Below, in pieces: positions 54,901 to 63,642 of a stretch of 64,000 nt of DNA. The position numbers and the translations under genes were made by a program. Positions within the stretch are counted from its first letter, which is position 1, and the number at the start of each line of letters is the position of its first letter. Source of the DNA: Lepagella muris (GTDB lineage Bacteria > Bacteroidota > Bacteroidia > Bacteroidales > Muribaculaceae); assembly GCF_004793975.1 (NCBI RefSeq), contig NZ_SRYB01000010.1, positions 68,069-132,068 on the forward strand, in the 5' to 3' direction. The notes beneath the pieces are model-generated. The model did not search any database. It was not told where the DNA came from and saw only the letters and a program-made list of their open reading frames with translations.

Positions 54901-56480
54901 AATCGCTGCGGCATCTTCGAGAGCACAGCCGGAGGCGTGTCGTTGCCCATCGAGGCAAGAGGCTCCTGGGAAGCCGACGCCATAGGCTTTATTATTCTCT
55001 CGATATCCTCCTTGTTATATCCGAAGGCGGTCATCAGCCTCTCGCGGTCAGCCACCTCATGCGTCACCTTGCGTCCGCTCCTAAGATTGCTCAGCACAAT
55101 ACGGTTCTGCTCTATCCATTCGCTGTAGGGATGCTCCGACGCTAACTGACGCTTTATGTCGCGGTCCACGAGAATCCTCCCCTCCTCAGTGTCTACCATC
55201 AGTATCTTACCCGGTTTCAGCCGCGCCTTATGCTCCACGTCCTCAGCCGGCACGTCGAGCACTCCGGTCTCCGATGCTATTATCATCTCGCCGCTCTTCG
55301 TGATCAGCACGCGCGCCGGACGCAGACCGTTACGGTCGAGCATACCGCCGGCATACCGTCCGTCGGAGAAGATTATCGCCGCCGGACCGTCCCACGGAGC
55401 CATGAAGATGGAGTGATATTCATAGAATGCCAATAGCTTGCGCGACAGCGGATTCTGCTCGTTGCAGCTCTCCGGCACGAGCATGGCGAGAGCGTGGGGA
55501 AGGCTCATCCCCGCCCTCACGAAAAATTCCAGGGCATTGTCAAACGACGCACTGTCGCTCATCCCCGGCTGTATGACGTTGCCTATACGCCCCATCTCAC
55601 CGAGACTCTCCGACTCTATCACAGCCTCACGCGTCGACATCCAGAAGCGGTTGCCGCGTATCGTGTTGATCTCACCGTTATGCCCGATCATGCGGAACGG
55701 CTGCGCCAATCGCCAGGTGGGGAACGTGTTGGTGGAGAAGCGGGAATGCACCAAGGCTATCGCGCTCGTGAAATAGGGGCTCTGAAGATCCTTGAAATAG
55801 GTGCGGAGCTGAAGCGACGATAGCATACCCTTATATATGAGCGTGCGGGTAGACAGGCTCACGATGTAGCAGGAATCCTTATCTACTATCTCATCCGATT
55901 CGAGCACCGCCTGCTCTATCCTCTTGCGGATCACGTAGAGCACCCCCTCGAGACGTTCGCGGTTGTCACACCCCACGATAAACAGCTGGCGGATGATCGG
56001 CTCCGTCATCAGGGCGTCATGCCCGAGCACCGAGGAATCCACCGGCACGTCGCGGGTGTGCATCAGGAAAAGACCCTGAGCCTTTATCTCGCGGTCGATT
56101 ATAGCCTCAAATCTCTCACGGTCAGCGTCATTCTTGGGCAGGAACACCATCCCGACGCCATACCTCCCCTTCTCAGGCACCGGTATGCCGTTAAGCAATA
56201 TGTATTCATGCGGAATCTGCACCATGATGCCCGCACCGTCACCCGTCTTGTTGTCGGCGCCCTCCGCGCCTCGGTGTGCCATGTGCTCCAGCACCTTCAG
56301 CCCTTGGTCTACTATGGAATGATGCTTGCTGCCATCGATCTTTACCACAAGCCCGACGCCACAGCCGTCATGCTCGTAGGATGGTGAGTAAAGACCATTC
56401 GAATCGGCGGGATAGAAATCTCTGCCATCAGGGAAGCGGGATGCGCTGTCGGGCATTTGCCCCTTGTTTACCATAATCAT
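51981..56480 (-). CDS. gltB: Glutamate synthase large subunit (GltB)
   Basis: A 1499-residue enzyme that makes two glutamates from glutamine and 2-oxoglutarate. The class II amidotransferase domain begins at Cys40 in EHDGCGVGLV after a short propeptide. Next come the central domain, the FMN-binding synthase domain (HHDIYSIEDLAQLIFDLKNL, ISGCDGGTGASPASSMKHAG), and the 3Fe-4S cysteines in CCMIRKCHTNTCPKG. A GXGXG beta-helix domain follows (GLSGGRIVVVPPRD, AGNTLLYGATAGELYVNGRV). Length and order match bacterial NADPH-type GltB. No gltD lies on either side, so the small subunit must be elsewhere or the enzyme takes electrons from ferredoxin. Promoter at 56574-56605. Confidence 0.97.
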   Translation of the reverse strand: MIMVNKGQMPDSASRFPDGRDFYPADSNGLYSPSYEHDGCGVGLVVKIDGSKHHSIVDQGLKVLEHMAHRGAEGADNKTGDGAGIMVQIPHEYILLNGIPVPEKGRYGVGMVFLPKNDADRERFEAIIDREIKAQGLFLMHTRDVPVDSSVLGHDALMTEPIIRQLFIVGCDNRERLEGVLYVIRKRIEQAVLESDEIVDKDSCYIVSLSTRTLIYKGMLSSLQLRTYFKDLQSPYFTSAIALVHSRFSTNTFPTWRLAQPFRMIGHNGEINTIRGNRFWMSTREAVIESESLGEMGRIGNVIQPGMSDSASFDNALEFFVRAGMSLPHALAMLVPESCNEQNPLSRKLLAFYEYHSIFMAPWDGPAAIIFSDGRYAGGMLDRNGLRPARVLITKSGEMIIASETGVLDVPAEDVEHKARLKPGKILMVDTEEGRILVDRDIKRQLASEHPYSEWIEQNRIVLSNLRSGRKVTHEVADRERLMTAFGYNKEDIERIIKPMASASQEPLASMGNDTPPAVLSKMPQRFFNYFRQQFAQVTNPPIDPIREELVMSLTSYVGAVRKNILHPSPELCNVVMMPSPIVSDSELDILRHLQYKGFNTITVPMLFDAAGGVKAMEEAIDRLCAEAEAAVDKGYNYMVLSDRNVNAKHAPIPSLLALSAVHHHLVSRRKRSQIAIIVESGEICEVMHVALLMGYGASAVNPYMAFAILKNLVDNKELQLDYEAAEKHYIKAVNKGIMKIMSKMGISTIRSYRGCALFEALGVSSRLLSRYMGGGASPLEGIGIEEVTDDVLRNHVRAFAEDREDDVPEDFGNYNFRKNGELHAWNPPVVKALQLATWHNDHDEFMNYVRLVEEKDTPIFLRDLMTVESDRKPIPIEEVESEEELMHRFCTEAMSFGAISIEAHEALAIAMNKIGGMSNTGEGGEDPARNKVREDGTWARSSVKQVASGRFGVDAEYLVNADEIQIKVAQGAKPGEGGQLPGFKVDEVIARARHSAPGITLISPPPHHDIYSIEDLAQLIFDLKNLNPTAAISVKLVAESGVGTIAAGVAKAKADKILISGCDGGTGASPASSMKHAGVPAEIGLAEIQQTLVMNNLRGKVKLQVDGQMKSPHDVIVTALLGAEEYGFGTAALVVLGCCMIRKCHTNTCPKGVATQNPELRKKFVGRYEYLINYFRFMAQEIRRRLADMGYRRLDDIVGRADLLRKREQPVGSKADKIDFSRLFYMPVDAAEATLHHDSEQDHKLKGVKDEALLQLISTAIDSRQPIALGMPIVNTDRSVGAMLSGYITKHYAGEGLPDDSVRLTFYGSAGQSFGAFLCKGVTLRLEGDANDYLGKGLSGGRIVVVPPRDCTFEAENNTIAGNTLLYGATAGELYVNGRVGERFAVRNSGADTVVEGVGDHACEYMTGGRVVVLGKIGRNFAAGMSGGVAYIWNRTGNVDYYVNMDMVELTLLHDEEEASELKGLIEEHYRRTKSKLAKRMLDDWGSYVPQFLKVTPV

Positions 56481-56573
56481 AATACCTATATCTTATCTGT
56501 AGAAACTTATACAAAGGCAGCAAATAATTGACAAAAGTTTAACATTAGAAACCACCTTCTAACAAATAACGCG

Positions 56574-56605
56574 CAAAATTACTAAAATATCTTAATATTG
56601 TCAAT
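56574..56605 (-). promoter_or_regulatory. Near-consensus promoter of gltB
   Basis: Minus strand: ATTG (56605-56602), 20-nt spacer, TAATTTTG (56581-56574). The predicted leader is about 87 nt. Confidence 0.6.
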
Positions 56606-56691
56606 AAATATTCAAAAAAACTTTCAAATTTCAAAAGATATAATACTAACGCAATCTCTCCGACACGCTTGAATATTTCCCCAACTTTATG

Positions 56692-56699
56692 TAACTTTG
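56692..56699 (+). promoter_or_regulatory. -7 box (TAACTTTG) of the C69 dipeptidase gene, with long structured leader
   Basis: The exact TAnnTTTG places transcription start near 56706, so the leader is about 230 nt. It holds several stems: TCCGA/TCGGA near 56782-56797 and GCATAGC/GCTATGC at 56812-56827. The interval 56481-56935 has no supported gene; a 108-codon minus-strand frame there looks like chance. Confidence 0.5.
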
Positions 56700-56935
56700 C
56701 ATGCAACTGGAGTCTGAACGGCTTCAGCAGATTGATTTTAGTAATCGTAAAAAAATAAGTTGTGAAAGTTTGGCGCATATTTCCGAGGGATTTCGGAGTA
56801 AGGAAGATGGAGCATAGCGGGCTATGCGACTGATTCCGCGCTCCGAAAGCACCGGAAAGATGCTGCCACAAGAAAAAATTTACATTTATAACTTTAACAA
56901 GTTATTTTTTGAAGATTACTTAACCAAACATCACC

Positions 56936-58600
56936 ATGAAACCGATAAAGACTGCTATCCTTCTTTCATCCCTTCTCATGCCTGTAGCTGCCGAGGCATG
57001 CACGAATTTCATCGCCGGACGAAAAGCCACTACCGACGGATCGGTGATGGTCACGTATGCCGATGATTCCCACACCCGTTTCGGCGACCTCTTCCACGCC
57101 TCTCGCGCCACGTATGCCCCCGGCGAGATGAGACGCGTGATCGACTGGGGCGACAACAGCTACCGGGGTGAGATCCCGCAGGCTCAACAGACCTACAACG
57201 TGGTCGGCAACATGAATGAGCATCAGCTCGTGATCGGAGAGACCACTTGGGGCGGCTCCCCGGAGCTTCAGGACACCACCGCCAATTCCATCCTCGACTA
57301 CGGCTCGCTCATCTACATCACCCTCGAACGCTGCAAGACCGCACGCGAGGCTATCCGTACAATGACCGACCTCGTGGAGAAATACGGCTACGCAAGCACC
57401 GGAGAGACATTCTCCATTGCCGACAAGAATGAGGCGTGGATAATGGAGATGATCGGCAAGGGGAGCGAGAAAGGTGCCCTCTGGATAGCCGTCAGGATTC
57501 CCGACGATGCCATCTGCGCCCACGCCAACGAGCCGAGAATCCGGAAAGTTGACTATAAGGATAAGGATAACGTGATGTATGCCAAGGATCTCTTCTCTTT
57601 CGTAAAGAAACATGGCTACTACAACGGCAAGGATGAGGATTTCTCATTCGCCGACGCCTTCCACGACCATTCCTCAGCCAAACGACGCTCATGCGACGGC
57701 AGGGTATGGAGCTTCTTCCGCCGGTTCGCATCCCCCGAAGAGGATCAGAGATGGTTCAGCTGGGTAAATGCCGACTCCGACGAGCCGATGCCACTCTATA
57801 TCATCCCCGACCGCAAGCTCTCCCTCCGCGACATGCAGGAGCGGATGCGCGACCATTTCGAGGATACCCCCTACGCCATGACGGAAGATCCCGGCGCGGG
57901 TCCCAACAGATCCCCCTACCGCAACCGTCCCAACCGCTACAAGGTGGATGGCAAGACCTACGTGCATGAACGCGCCACCGCCACCCAGCAGACCGCCTGG
58001 CATTTCGTAAGCCAGAGCCGTGCCGACCTCCCCGACCCCATCGGCGGAGTCCTCTGGTTCGGCACCGACGACGCCAACACATCCGTCTACATGCCCTTCT
58101 ACTGCTCGATGACCGAAGTGCCCGAGGAGGTGCGACCCGGCAACGGCGACCTATACACATTCTCCCCGACTGCCAATTTCTGGATGACAAACTGGGTGGC
58201 TAACCAGGCATACAACCGCTATGACCTCATGATCGAGGATATACGCAAGGTGCAGGGTGCGCTTGAATCGAAATTCATGGATTCACGACCGTCGCGTGAG
58301 CGCGAGTTGATGGCTCTCTACAACACCGGCAACGCCGAGGCTTTCGAGAAGAGCATCAACGCCGAGGGTGCGGCGATAGCCAAGGAGGCAACCGATGCCT
58401 ACCGCGACCTCGCCTATTTCCTTATGATCCGCTATCTCGACGGCAACCGTAAGAAACTGGATGCCGACGGCAAGTTCGCACGTAATCCCCACGGCAAACC
58501 CCTCTCCCCCGACTTTCTCGGCTATCCTCAGGATTTCTACGACAATATCGTGGAGAAGAGCGGAAACCGTCTGCTACTGAACGAGCATAACAAGAAATAG
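56936..58600 (+). CDS. C69 family dipeptidase
   Basis: A 554-residue exported N-terminal-nucleophile peptidase. The signal peptide (about 1-21) is removed to expose Cys22 in AEACTNFIAGRKATTDGSV, which acts as nucleophile; the fold is that of U34/C69 dipeptidases. Other marks: NEHQLVIGETTWGG, LIYITLERCKTAREAI, TFSIADKNEAWIMEMIGKG and FWMTNWVANQAYNRYDLM. It is 45 nt upstream of the DPP-IV-like gene, probably in the same operon, making a pair for stepwise digestion of oligopeptides in the periplasm. Confidence 0.93.
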   Translation: MKPIKTAILLSSLLMPVAAEACTNFIAGRKATTDGSVMVTYADDSHTRFGDLFHASRATYAPGEMRRVIDWGDNSYRGEIPQAQQTYNVVGNMNEHQLVIGETTWGGSPELQDTTANSILDYGSLIYITLERCKTAREAIRTMTDLVEKYGYASTGETFSIADKNEAWIMEMIGKGSEKGALWIAVRIPDDAICAHANEPRIRKVDYKDKDNVMYAKDLFSFVKKHGYYNGKDEDFSFADAFHDHSSAKRRSCDGRVWSFFRRFASPEEDQRWFSWVNADSDEPMPLYIIPDRKLSLRDMQERMRDHFEDTPYAMTEDPGAGPNRSPYRNRPNRYKVDGKTYVHERATATQQTAWHFVSQSRADLPDPIGGVLWFGTDDANTSVYMPFYCSMTEVPEEVRPGNGDLYTFSPTANFWMTNWVANQAYNRYDLMIEDIRKVQGALESKFMDSRPSRERELMALYNTGNAEAFEKSINAEGAAIAKEATDAYRDLAYFLMIRYLDGNRKKLDADGKFARNPHGKPLSPDFLGYPQDFYDNIVEKSGNRLLLNEHNKK

Positions 58601-58645
58601 GACTCTCCCTATTATTAAGGAATAAGTAAGAGTAAATATATTAAT

Positions 58646-60943
58646 ATGAAACGCAAGATATTATTGGCGGGTATACTGGCATTTGCCGCCTCTACGGCAT
58701 TCTCCCAGATAATGCCTTGGGAGAACCGTACTGCCAACGATGACTCCCCCTTCGCTCAAGGCAGCTCTCAGACATACAACGGCAAGCTGCTGCTTGACGA
58801 CGTGGTTGCGGGCAGGCTCATCAGCACCCGCGGCGCGGGTGCGCTCGAATGGCTAAAGGATGGCGAACGCTACAGCCGTCTTGAACCAAATGCCGATGGC
58901 GGCAAAGACGTGGTGGCATACCGCGCAAAGGATAACCGACGCGAGGTGCTGATACCCGCCGAGATGTTCACCGACAAATCCACCGGCAAGCGTATCCCCG
59001 TAAGAAGCATCTCATGGAGTGCCGACAACGACAAGGTGCTCGTCTACACCAACACGCGTAAGGTGTGGCGTTACGACACACGCGGCGACTACTGGGTGCT
59101 CATCCCCGCCGACGGCACCTTCCGTCAGCTCGGCAAGGGGCTACCCGAAGCATCACTCATGTTCGCCAAATTCTCACCCGACGGCACAAGAGTGGCATAC
59201 GTCTCCGGCAATAATATATATGTGGAGAACATAGCCGACGGCAAGATCACGCGCCTCACCGACGACGGCAACGACAAGATCGTCAACGGCACGTTCGACT
59301 GGGTATATGAGGAGGAGTTCGGATGCCGCGACGGATTCCGATGGAGCCCCGACAGCCGCTACATAGCCTACTGGCAGAGCGACACCGACGGCACAGGTTT
59401 CTTCGACATCATCAACAACGTCGATTCCATCTACCCCACCTACAACCGTTTCCCCTACCCCAAGGCAGGGAGCATGAACTCCGACGTAAAGGTGGGCTAC
59501 GTATCAGCCGACGGTGGCAAGACCTCATGGATCAACCTACCCGGCGACCCGCGTGAGAACTACGTACCGCGAATGGAGTTCATACCCGGCAGCAACGATC
59601 TCTTCATCCAGCAGATGAACCGCCAGCAGAACACCAACCGCGTCTGGATCGCATCCGTCGGTAGCACCTCCGCCGAGAATATCTTCACCGACACCGATGC
59701 CGCATGGCTCGACACCAACGACGACGTGGAATGGCTCGACGGTGGCAAATGGTTCACATGGCTCAGCGAGCGCGACGGATGGCGTCATCTCTACAAGATA
59801 AGCCGCGACGGTAAGCAGATCCTGCCCATCACCCATGGCGATTTCGACTACGTGGAGCGCGTAGGCACCGACATGAAGAACGGACTCACCTACTTCATCG
59901 CCTCCCCCGACAACTTCACCCAGCGTTATCTCTATAGCGCACGACTCGACGGCAAGGGGGACGCAGTGCGTGTCAGTCCCGCCGACCAATCAGGACAGCA
60001 CCGCTACCACATGTCGCCCACCGGCAAATGGGCTGTGCATACGTTCAGCAACGCCGCCAAACCACCCGTCATCGACATGGTGTCATTCCCGCGCCACCGT
60101 TCGGTACGCGTAATCGAGGATAACGCCGAGGCTCGCAGCCAATACGCCGCACTCGGGCTGAATCCCAAGGAATTTGTAAAGACGAAATCGGGCGACCTCA
60201 CCCTCGACGCCTGGATGATAAAACCCATCGACTTCGACCCCACGAAGAAATACCCCGTGATCGTGGAGGTATATGGCGAACCCGCCAGCTCCACCGTGCA
60301 GGACGTATGGGGCGGCGGCGACCTCTGGAACCAGTACATGGCTAACCTCGGATACATCATCGTGAGCATCGACAACCGTGGTGCCAACGTGCCGCGCGGA
60401 CGCGAGTGGCGCAAGTGCATCTACGGAGAAGTGGGCACCTTCGCCTCCGAAGACCAGGCACGCGGCATAACCGACCTTGCCCGTCAATACCCCTTCATCG
60501 ACTCCTCACGCATCGGCATAACAGGCTGGAGCGGAGGCGGTAGCCAGACCCTCAACTGCATGTTCCGCTACCCCGACGTCTTCTCCACAGGCATAGCCAT
60601 AGCATTCGTAGCCGACCAGCGCACCTACGACACCATCTATCAGGAGAGATACATGGACACCCCGCAGAACAACCCCGACGGCTACCGCAAAGGCTCACCG
60701 ATAACCTACGCCGACGGACTACAGGGCAACCTACTCCTCATCCACGGCACCGGCGACGACAACGTACACTACCAGAACTGCGAGATGCTCGTCAACGAAC
60801 TCGTGCGCCACGGCAAAGTCTTCAGCCAAGTAAGCTACCCGATGCGCACCCACGCCATCAACGAACGCCCCGGCACCACCCTCCACCTCCGCAAGACAAT
60901 GGCAAAATACTGGCTCGACAACCTCCCCTCAGGAGCAAAATAA
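58646..60943 (+). CDS. Dipeptidyl peptidase IV (S9B)
   Basis: A 765-residue exported serine peptidase that removes X-Pro dipeptides. The signal peptide (about 1-20) is followed by a beta-propeller (about 40-490) with the double-Glu N-terminus clamp in DWVYEEEFGCRD (Glu222-224). The alpha/beta hydrolase triad is Ser629 in TGWSGGGSQTL, Asp704 in GTGDDNVHYQN and His736 in MRTHAINER. GWSGGG replaces the commoner GWSYGG. It follows the C69 dipeptidase gene by 45 nt. A large 9-mer inverted array starts 3 nt after the stop. Confidence 0.95.
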   Translation: MKRKILLAGILAFAASTAFSQIMPWENRTANDDSPFAQGSSQTYNGKLLLDDVVAGRLISTRGAGALEWLKDGERYSRLEPNADGGKDVVAYRAKDNRREVLIPAEMFTDKSTGKRIPVRSISWSADNDKVLVYTNTRKVWRYDTRGDYWVLIPADGTFRQLGKGLPEASLMFAKFSPDGTRVAYVSGNNIYVENIADGKITRLTDDGNDKIVNGTFDWVYEEEFGCRDGFRWSPDSRYIAYWQSDTDGTGFFDIINNVDSIYPTYNRFPYPKAGSMNSDVKVGYVSADGGKTSWINLPGDPRENYVPRMEFIPGSNDLFIQQMNRQQNTNRVWIASVGSTSAENIFTDTDAAWLDTNDDVEWLDGGKWFTWLSERDGWRHLYKISRDGKQILPITHGDFDYVERVGTDMKNGLTYFIASPDNFTQRYLYSARLDGKGDAVRVSPADQSGQHRYHMSPTGKWAVHTFSNAAKPPVIDMVSFPRHRSVRVIEDNAEARSQYAALGLNPKEFVKTKSGDLTLDAWMIKPIDFDPTKKYPVIVEVYGEPASSTVQDVWGGGDLWNQYMANLGYIIVSIDNRGANVPRGREWRKCIYGEVGTFASEDQARGITDLARQYPFIDSSRIGITGWSGGGSQTLNCMFRYPDVFSTGIAIAFVADQRTYDTIYQERYMDTPQNNPDGYRKGSPITYADGLQGNLLLIHGTGDDNVHYQNCEMLVNELVRHGKVFSQVSYPMRTHAINERPGTTLHLRKTMAKYWLDNLPSGAK

Positions 60944-60945
60944 GA

Positions 60946-61120
60946 CCACTAAGACTACTTGGACTACTAAGACTTTTAGGACTTCTTAGACTACTTGGAC
61001 AACTTCGACTTCTTGGATTAGTAGTCCAAGCCGTCCAAGCCGTCCAAGTAGTCCTAAAAAAGTAGTCCAAGTAGTCCAAGAAGTCCAAAAAAAGTAGTCC
61101 AAGCCGTCCAAGTAGTCCAA
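60946..61120. repeat. Inverted array of 9-bp degenerate units after dppIV
   Basis: Eight 9-mers of the CTACTTGGA/CTTCTTAGA type at 60946-61017, three spacer bases and a G, then nine reverse-complement units of the TAGTCCAAG/CCGTCCAAG type to 61120, with two short A-rich interruptions. A T-run follows. The array can fold into a long hairpin. The rest of 60944-61266 up to pyruvate kinase is AT-rich, with no other recognisable element. Confidence 0.85.
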
Positions 61121-61266
61121 TTTTTCACTTTTTTTTGACACTCCCACAACAACTTATCCCATTTTCGTATGTTACTCATATAAGTTTTAATACAAAACCG
61201 ACGTTCAAAATATAAGAATCGACATTGAAGCTTAGACAACTTCAATATATAATCCTAAAAACTTAT

Positions 61267-62682
61267 ATGCAGAAATATACAAAAATCGTGGCAACCGTCT
61301 CCGACAAGAGATGCAGCGTAGAATTCATAAAATCCCTCTTCGATGCCGGAGTAAACGTAGTGAGGATGAACTCAGCCCACCTTGATTACGAGGGCTTCAA
61401 AAAAATTGTGGAAAACACCCGCGCAGCCAACAAGTCAATCGCAATAATGATGGACACGAAAGGTCCGGAGATCCGCACCACAGTCACCGCCGACGGAAAC
61501 GCCGTGGTATACCACACCGACGACATCGTAACCATCTCCGGAAACCCCGACGGAATCACCACTCACGATTGCATCTGCCTAAACTATCCGGCAATCGCCC
61601 CCGTGCTCAAACCGGGCGACCGCCTGCTCATTGACGACGGAGAGATGGAATTCGAGATCGTCAGCGTAGAGAAAGACATAGTGACCGCCCGCGCAAACAA
61701 CGACGGAGAAGTAGGCTCCCGCAAAAGCGTCAACATACCGGGCGTCAGAATCGACCTGCCCGCCGTCACCGAACGCGACCGACGCAACATCGGCTATGCC
61801 GTGGAATTAGGCGTAGACTTCATCGCACACTCATTCGTGAGGTCTGCCGCCGACGTCATGGAGGTGCAGGCAATACTCGACACCTACGGCACCGAGACAA
61901 AGATAATATCCAAGATAGAGAACCAGGAGGGTATCGACAACTTCGACGCCATCCTCACAGCCTCCTATGGCATTATGGTGGCACGCGGCGACCTCGGAAT
62001 AGAGGTGGCGGCAGAGCGCATCCCCGGCATACAGGCAATGCTCATCAACAAATGCATACGCAAGCATAAACCCGTGATCGTAGCCACTCAGATGCTCCAC
62101 ACCATGATCGAGCATCCGCGTCCCACGCGTGCCGAGATCTCCGACGTCGCAAACGCCGTCTATCAGCGCGCCGACGCCATGATGCTCTCCGGAGAGACAG
62201 CCTACGGCAAATACCCCGTCGAGGCAGTCAGCATAATGACGAGCGTGGCACGCGAAGTGGAATCATCACTCCGCAGCAAGATGGACGTGCCCCCGCTCCT
62301 TGACGCCGACATCACCTCCTTCCTCGCACATGAGGCAGTCCTATCCGAGACAAAAGTAGGCACAAAGGCGATCTTCACCGACGCCTACCGCGGACGATCC
62401 GCCCGCTACATAGCCTCCTTCCGTGGCAACAACCCGACCTTCGCCATCTGCCACAACCGCAACGTGCAGCGTTGGCTCGCCCTCAGCTACGGCGTGGCGG
62501 CATTCTACTATCCCCAGATCGCCGACTACATGCCCCACCTCTCCGTCGAGGCAGTCAACGAAATCGTGGAGAGCGGACGCCTGCGCCCCACCGACCGTCT
62601 CGCCTACCTCACCGGCACCCGCGACGGTGCCCGCGCCCTCGAGATCCTCACCCCCGAAGAGATAGTAAGAAATGGGAAATAA
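61267..62682 (+). CDS. pyk: Pyruvate kinase
   Basis: A 471-residue glycolytic enzyme converting phosphoenolpyruvate and ADP to pyruvate and ATP. Matching motifs: KIVATVSDKRCSVEFIKSLF, AGVNVVRMNSAHL (MNxSH motif altered to MNSAHL), MDTKGPEIRT, ISKIENQEGIDNFDAIL (catalytic Lys), MVARGDLGIEV, KPVIVATQMLHTMIEHPRPT and DAMMLSGETAYGKYPVEAV. The ATG at 61267 (MQKYTKIV) is the family start; a TTG-type start at 61225 adds an unconserved leader. No clear -7 box. The C-terminal allosteric domain ends at the expected length. Confidence 0.95.
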   Translation: MQKYTKIVATVSDKRCSVEFIKSLFDAGVNVVRMNSAHLDYEGFKKIVENTRAANKSIAIMMDTKGPEIRTTVTADGNAVVYHTDDIVTISGNPDGITTHDCICLNYPAIAPVLKPGDRLLIDDGEMEFEIVSVEKDIVTARANNDGEVGSRKSVNIPGVRIDLPAVTERDRRNIGYAVELGVDFIAHSFVRSAADVMEVQAILDTYGTETKIISKIENQEGIDNFDAILTASYGIMVARGDLGIEVAAERIPGIQAMLINKCIRKHKPVIVATQMLHTMIEHPRPTRAEISDVANAVYQRADAMMLSGETAYGKYPVEAVSIMTSVAREVESSLRSKMDVPPLLDADITSFLAHEAVLSETKVGTKAIFTDAYRGRSARYIASFRGNNPTFAICHNRNVQRWLALSYGVAAFYYPQIADYMPHLSVEAVNEIVESGRLRPTDRLAYLTGTRDGARALEILTPEEIVRNGK

Positions 62683-62686
62683 GCCC

Positions 62687-62855
62687 CGGTCCATGGGCGA
62701 GGGGATCGCCCATGCATCCCCTTCAGCCCGGAAGGCCCCAGCCCCCTAAAGGGGAGGGGCTAATCCGTGCTGAGTGCTTCCCGGGAAGCAAAATGTAGCA
62801 GTTTCGTTTGAGCCAGGCTCAAATCCAAGTCCCTTTTGAGTTCCACTCAAAATCC
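62687..62855. repeat. Run of consecutive perfect hairpins after pyk
   Basis: In order: ATGGGCGA/TCGCCCAT (62693-62713), GGGGAT/ATCCCC (62701-62721), an AGCCCC/GGGGCT stem near 62740-62761, GCTTCCCGGGAAGC (62776-62789), TTTGAGCC-A-GGCTCAAA (62807-62823), and TTTTGAGT/ACTCAAAA (62834-62852). The first may terminate pyk. The remainder of 62856-63090 is AT-rich and promoter-like. Confidence 0.7.
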
Positions 62856-62946
62856 CCGCCCCATAAAAGAAGCCCGTCCCCATGAGGGGTTTGCCTATTC
62901 AAAAATTTAGTTAATTCCGTTAAAAAAATTTTTTCTTCACAAGCCT

Positions 62947-62978
62947 ATTGCAATTTACAATCCTTAATATTAATTTTG
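62947..62978 (+). promoter_or_regulatory. Candidate promoter upstream of the DUF1573 remnant
   Basis: ATTG at 62947-62950, 20-nt spacer and TAATTTTG at 62971-62978. A second exact -7 box (TACCTTTG) lies at 63013-63020. Confidence 0.45.
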
Positions 62979-63090
62979 CACAAAATTAGGTAACTATCTG
63001 ACTAAATCAACTTACCTTTGATAATTATGCGAGTTCGGGATAAGGAAATCACGTAATCAGATATTACTTTTTCAACTTAAAAAATGATGA

Positions 63091-63411
63091 AGTCTTATAA
63101 ATCAGGACACCATCAACTTCGAAATCTTCAACAACAAGATCCAGACACGCACCATCGGCTTCACCAATACGGGCACAGCCCCTATTGTAGTGACCAGAGT
63201 ATTCTCCGACTGCGGATGCACCGCAGCATCCTATACAAAGGGGGAGATTGCTCCGGGAGAACGAGGCGAAGTGACGGTTCGTTTCAACGGCAAGGGACGC
63301 ACCCACGGTAGATTCCAGGAAGTGGTCCGGATCAAGACGAATGCCAAGAACCGGCAGGTATTGATCATCGTGAGCGGCATCATAAAACAGAAATACCGAA
63401 AATCAGAATAA
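63091..63411 (+). pseudogene. DUF1573 domain remnant, 5' end lost
   Basis: The frame reads TINFEIFNNKIQTRTIGFTN, then TGTAPIVVTRVFSDCGCTA and GEIAPGERGEVTVRFNGKGR to GIIKQKYRKSE: a DUF1573 (Ig-like, often exported in Bacteroidales) with the SDCGCTA motif. The frame is closed upstream by TGA at 63088-63090, and no ATG precedes the domain. The ATG codons at 63084 and 63087 are in a different frame or form part of that stop context. The normal start and signal peptide are thus missing, by a deletion or frameshift, unless translation starts at the Met at 63190 and makes a stub. Confidence 0.6.
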
Positions 63412-63551
63412 TAAAGTCAGATTTTGTAAGCAGACAAAGTAAGAAAGCAATAAACAGCAATTAAATGTAACAAAAGCATCATCTGCGCCGCCGTGAGGCA
63501 CCGCGATGAGAATTGTATGTACAGCACATACGAGGCATTAAATTCTATGAA

Positions 63552-63579
63552 AAGAGGCGACACCCCGGTGCCGCCTCTT
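63552..63579. terminator. Terminator-like hairpin
   Basis: AAGAGGCG at 63552-63559 pairs with CGCCTCTT at 63572-63579, with inner CAC/GTG pairing. It is followed by a T-rich stretch. The surrounding 63412-63551 has no recognisable gene. Confidence 0.6.
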
Positions 63580-63591
63580 CTTATACAAAAA

Positions 63592-63632
63592 AGCCCCGCC
63601 GACAGCCTGCAAAGCAGGCTGACAGCGGGGCT
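63592..63632. terminator. Two-part GC-rich hairpin
   Basis: The outer stem AGCCCCGC/GCGGGGCT (8 bp) is separated by a small internal loop from the inner stem AGCCTGC/GCAGGCT with an AAA loop. Preceded by an A-run, so on the minus strand it would be followed by T-run: a terminator of the partial gene at the right edge. Confidence 0.7.
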
Positions 63633-63642
63633 AATCCGTTGG

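Noticed and set aside
56545..56871. 108-codon minus-strand ORF between gltB and the C69 gene
   Set aside because: It runs through two promoter boxes and a hairpin-rich leader, with an unlikely amino acid mix; more likely untranslated.
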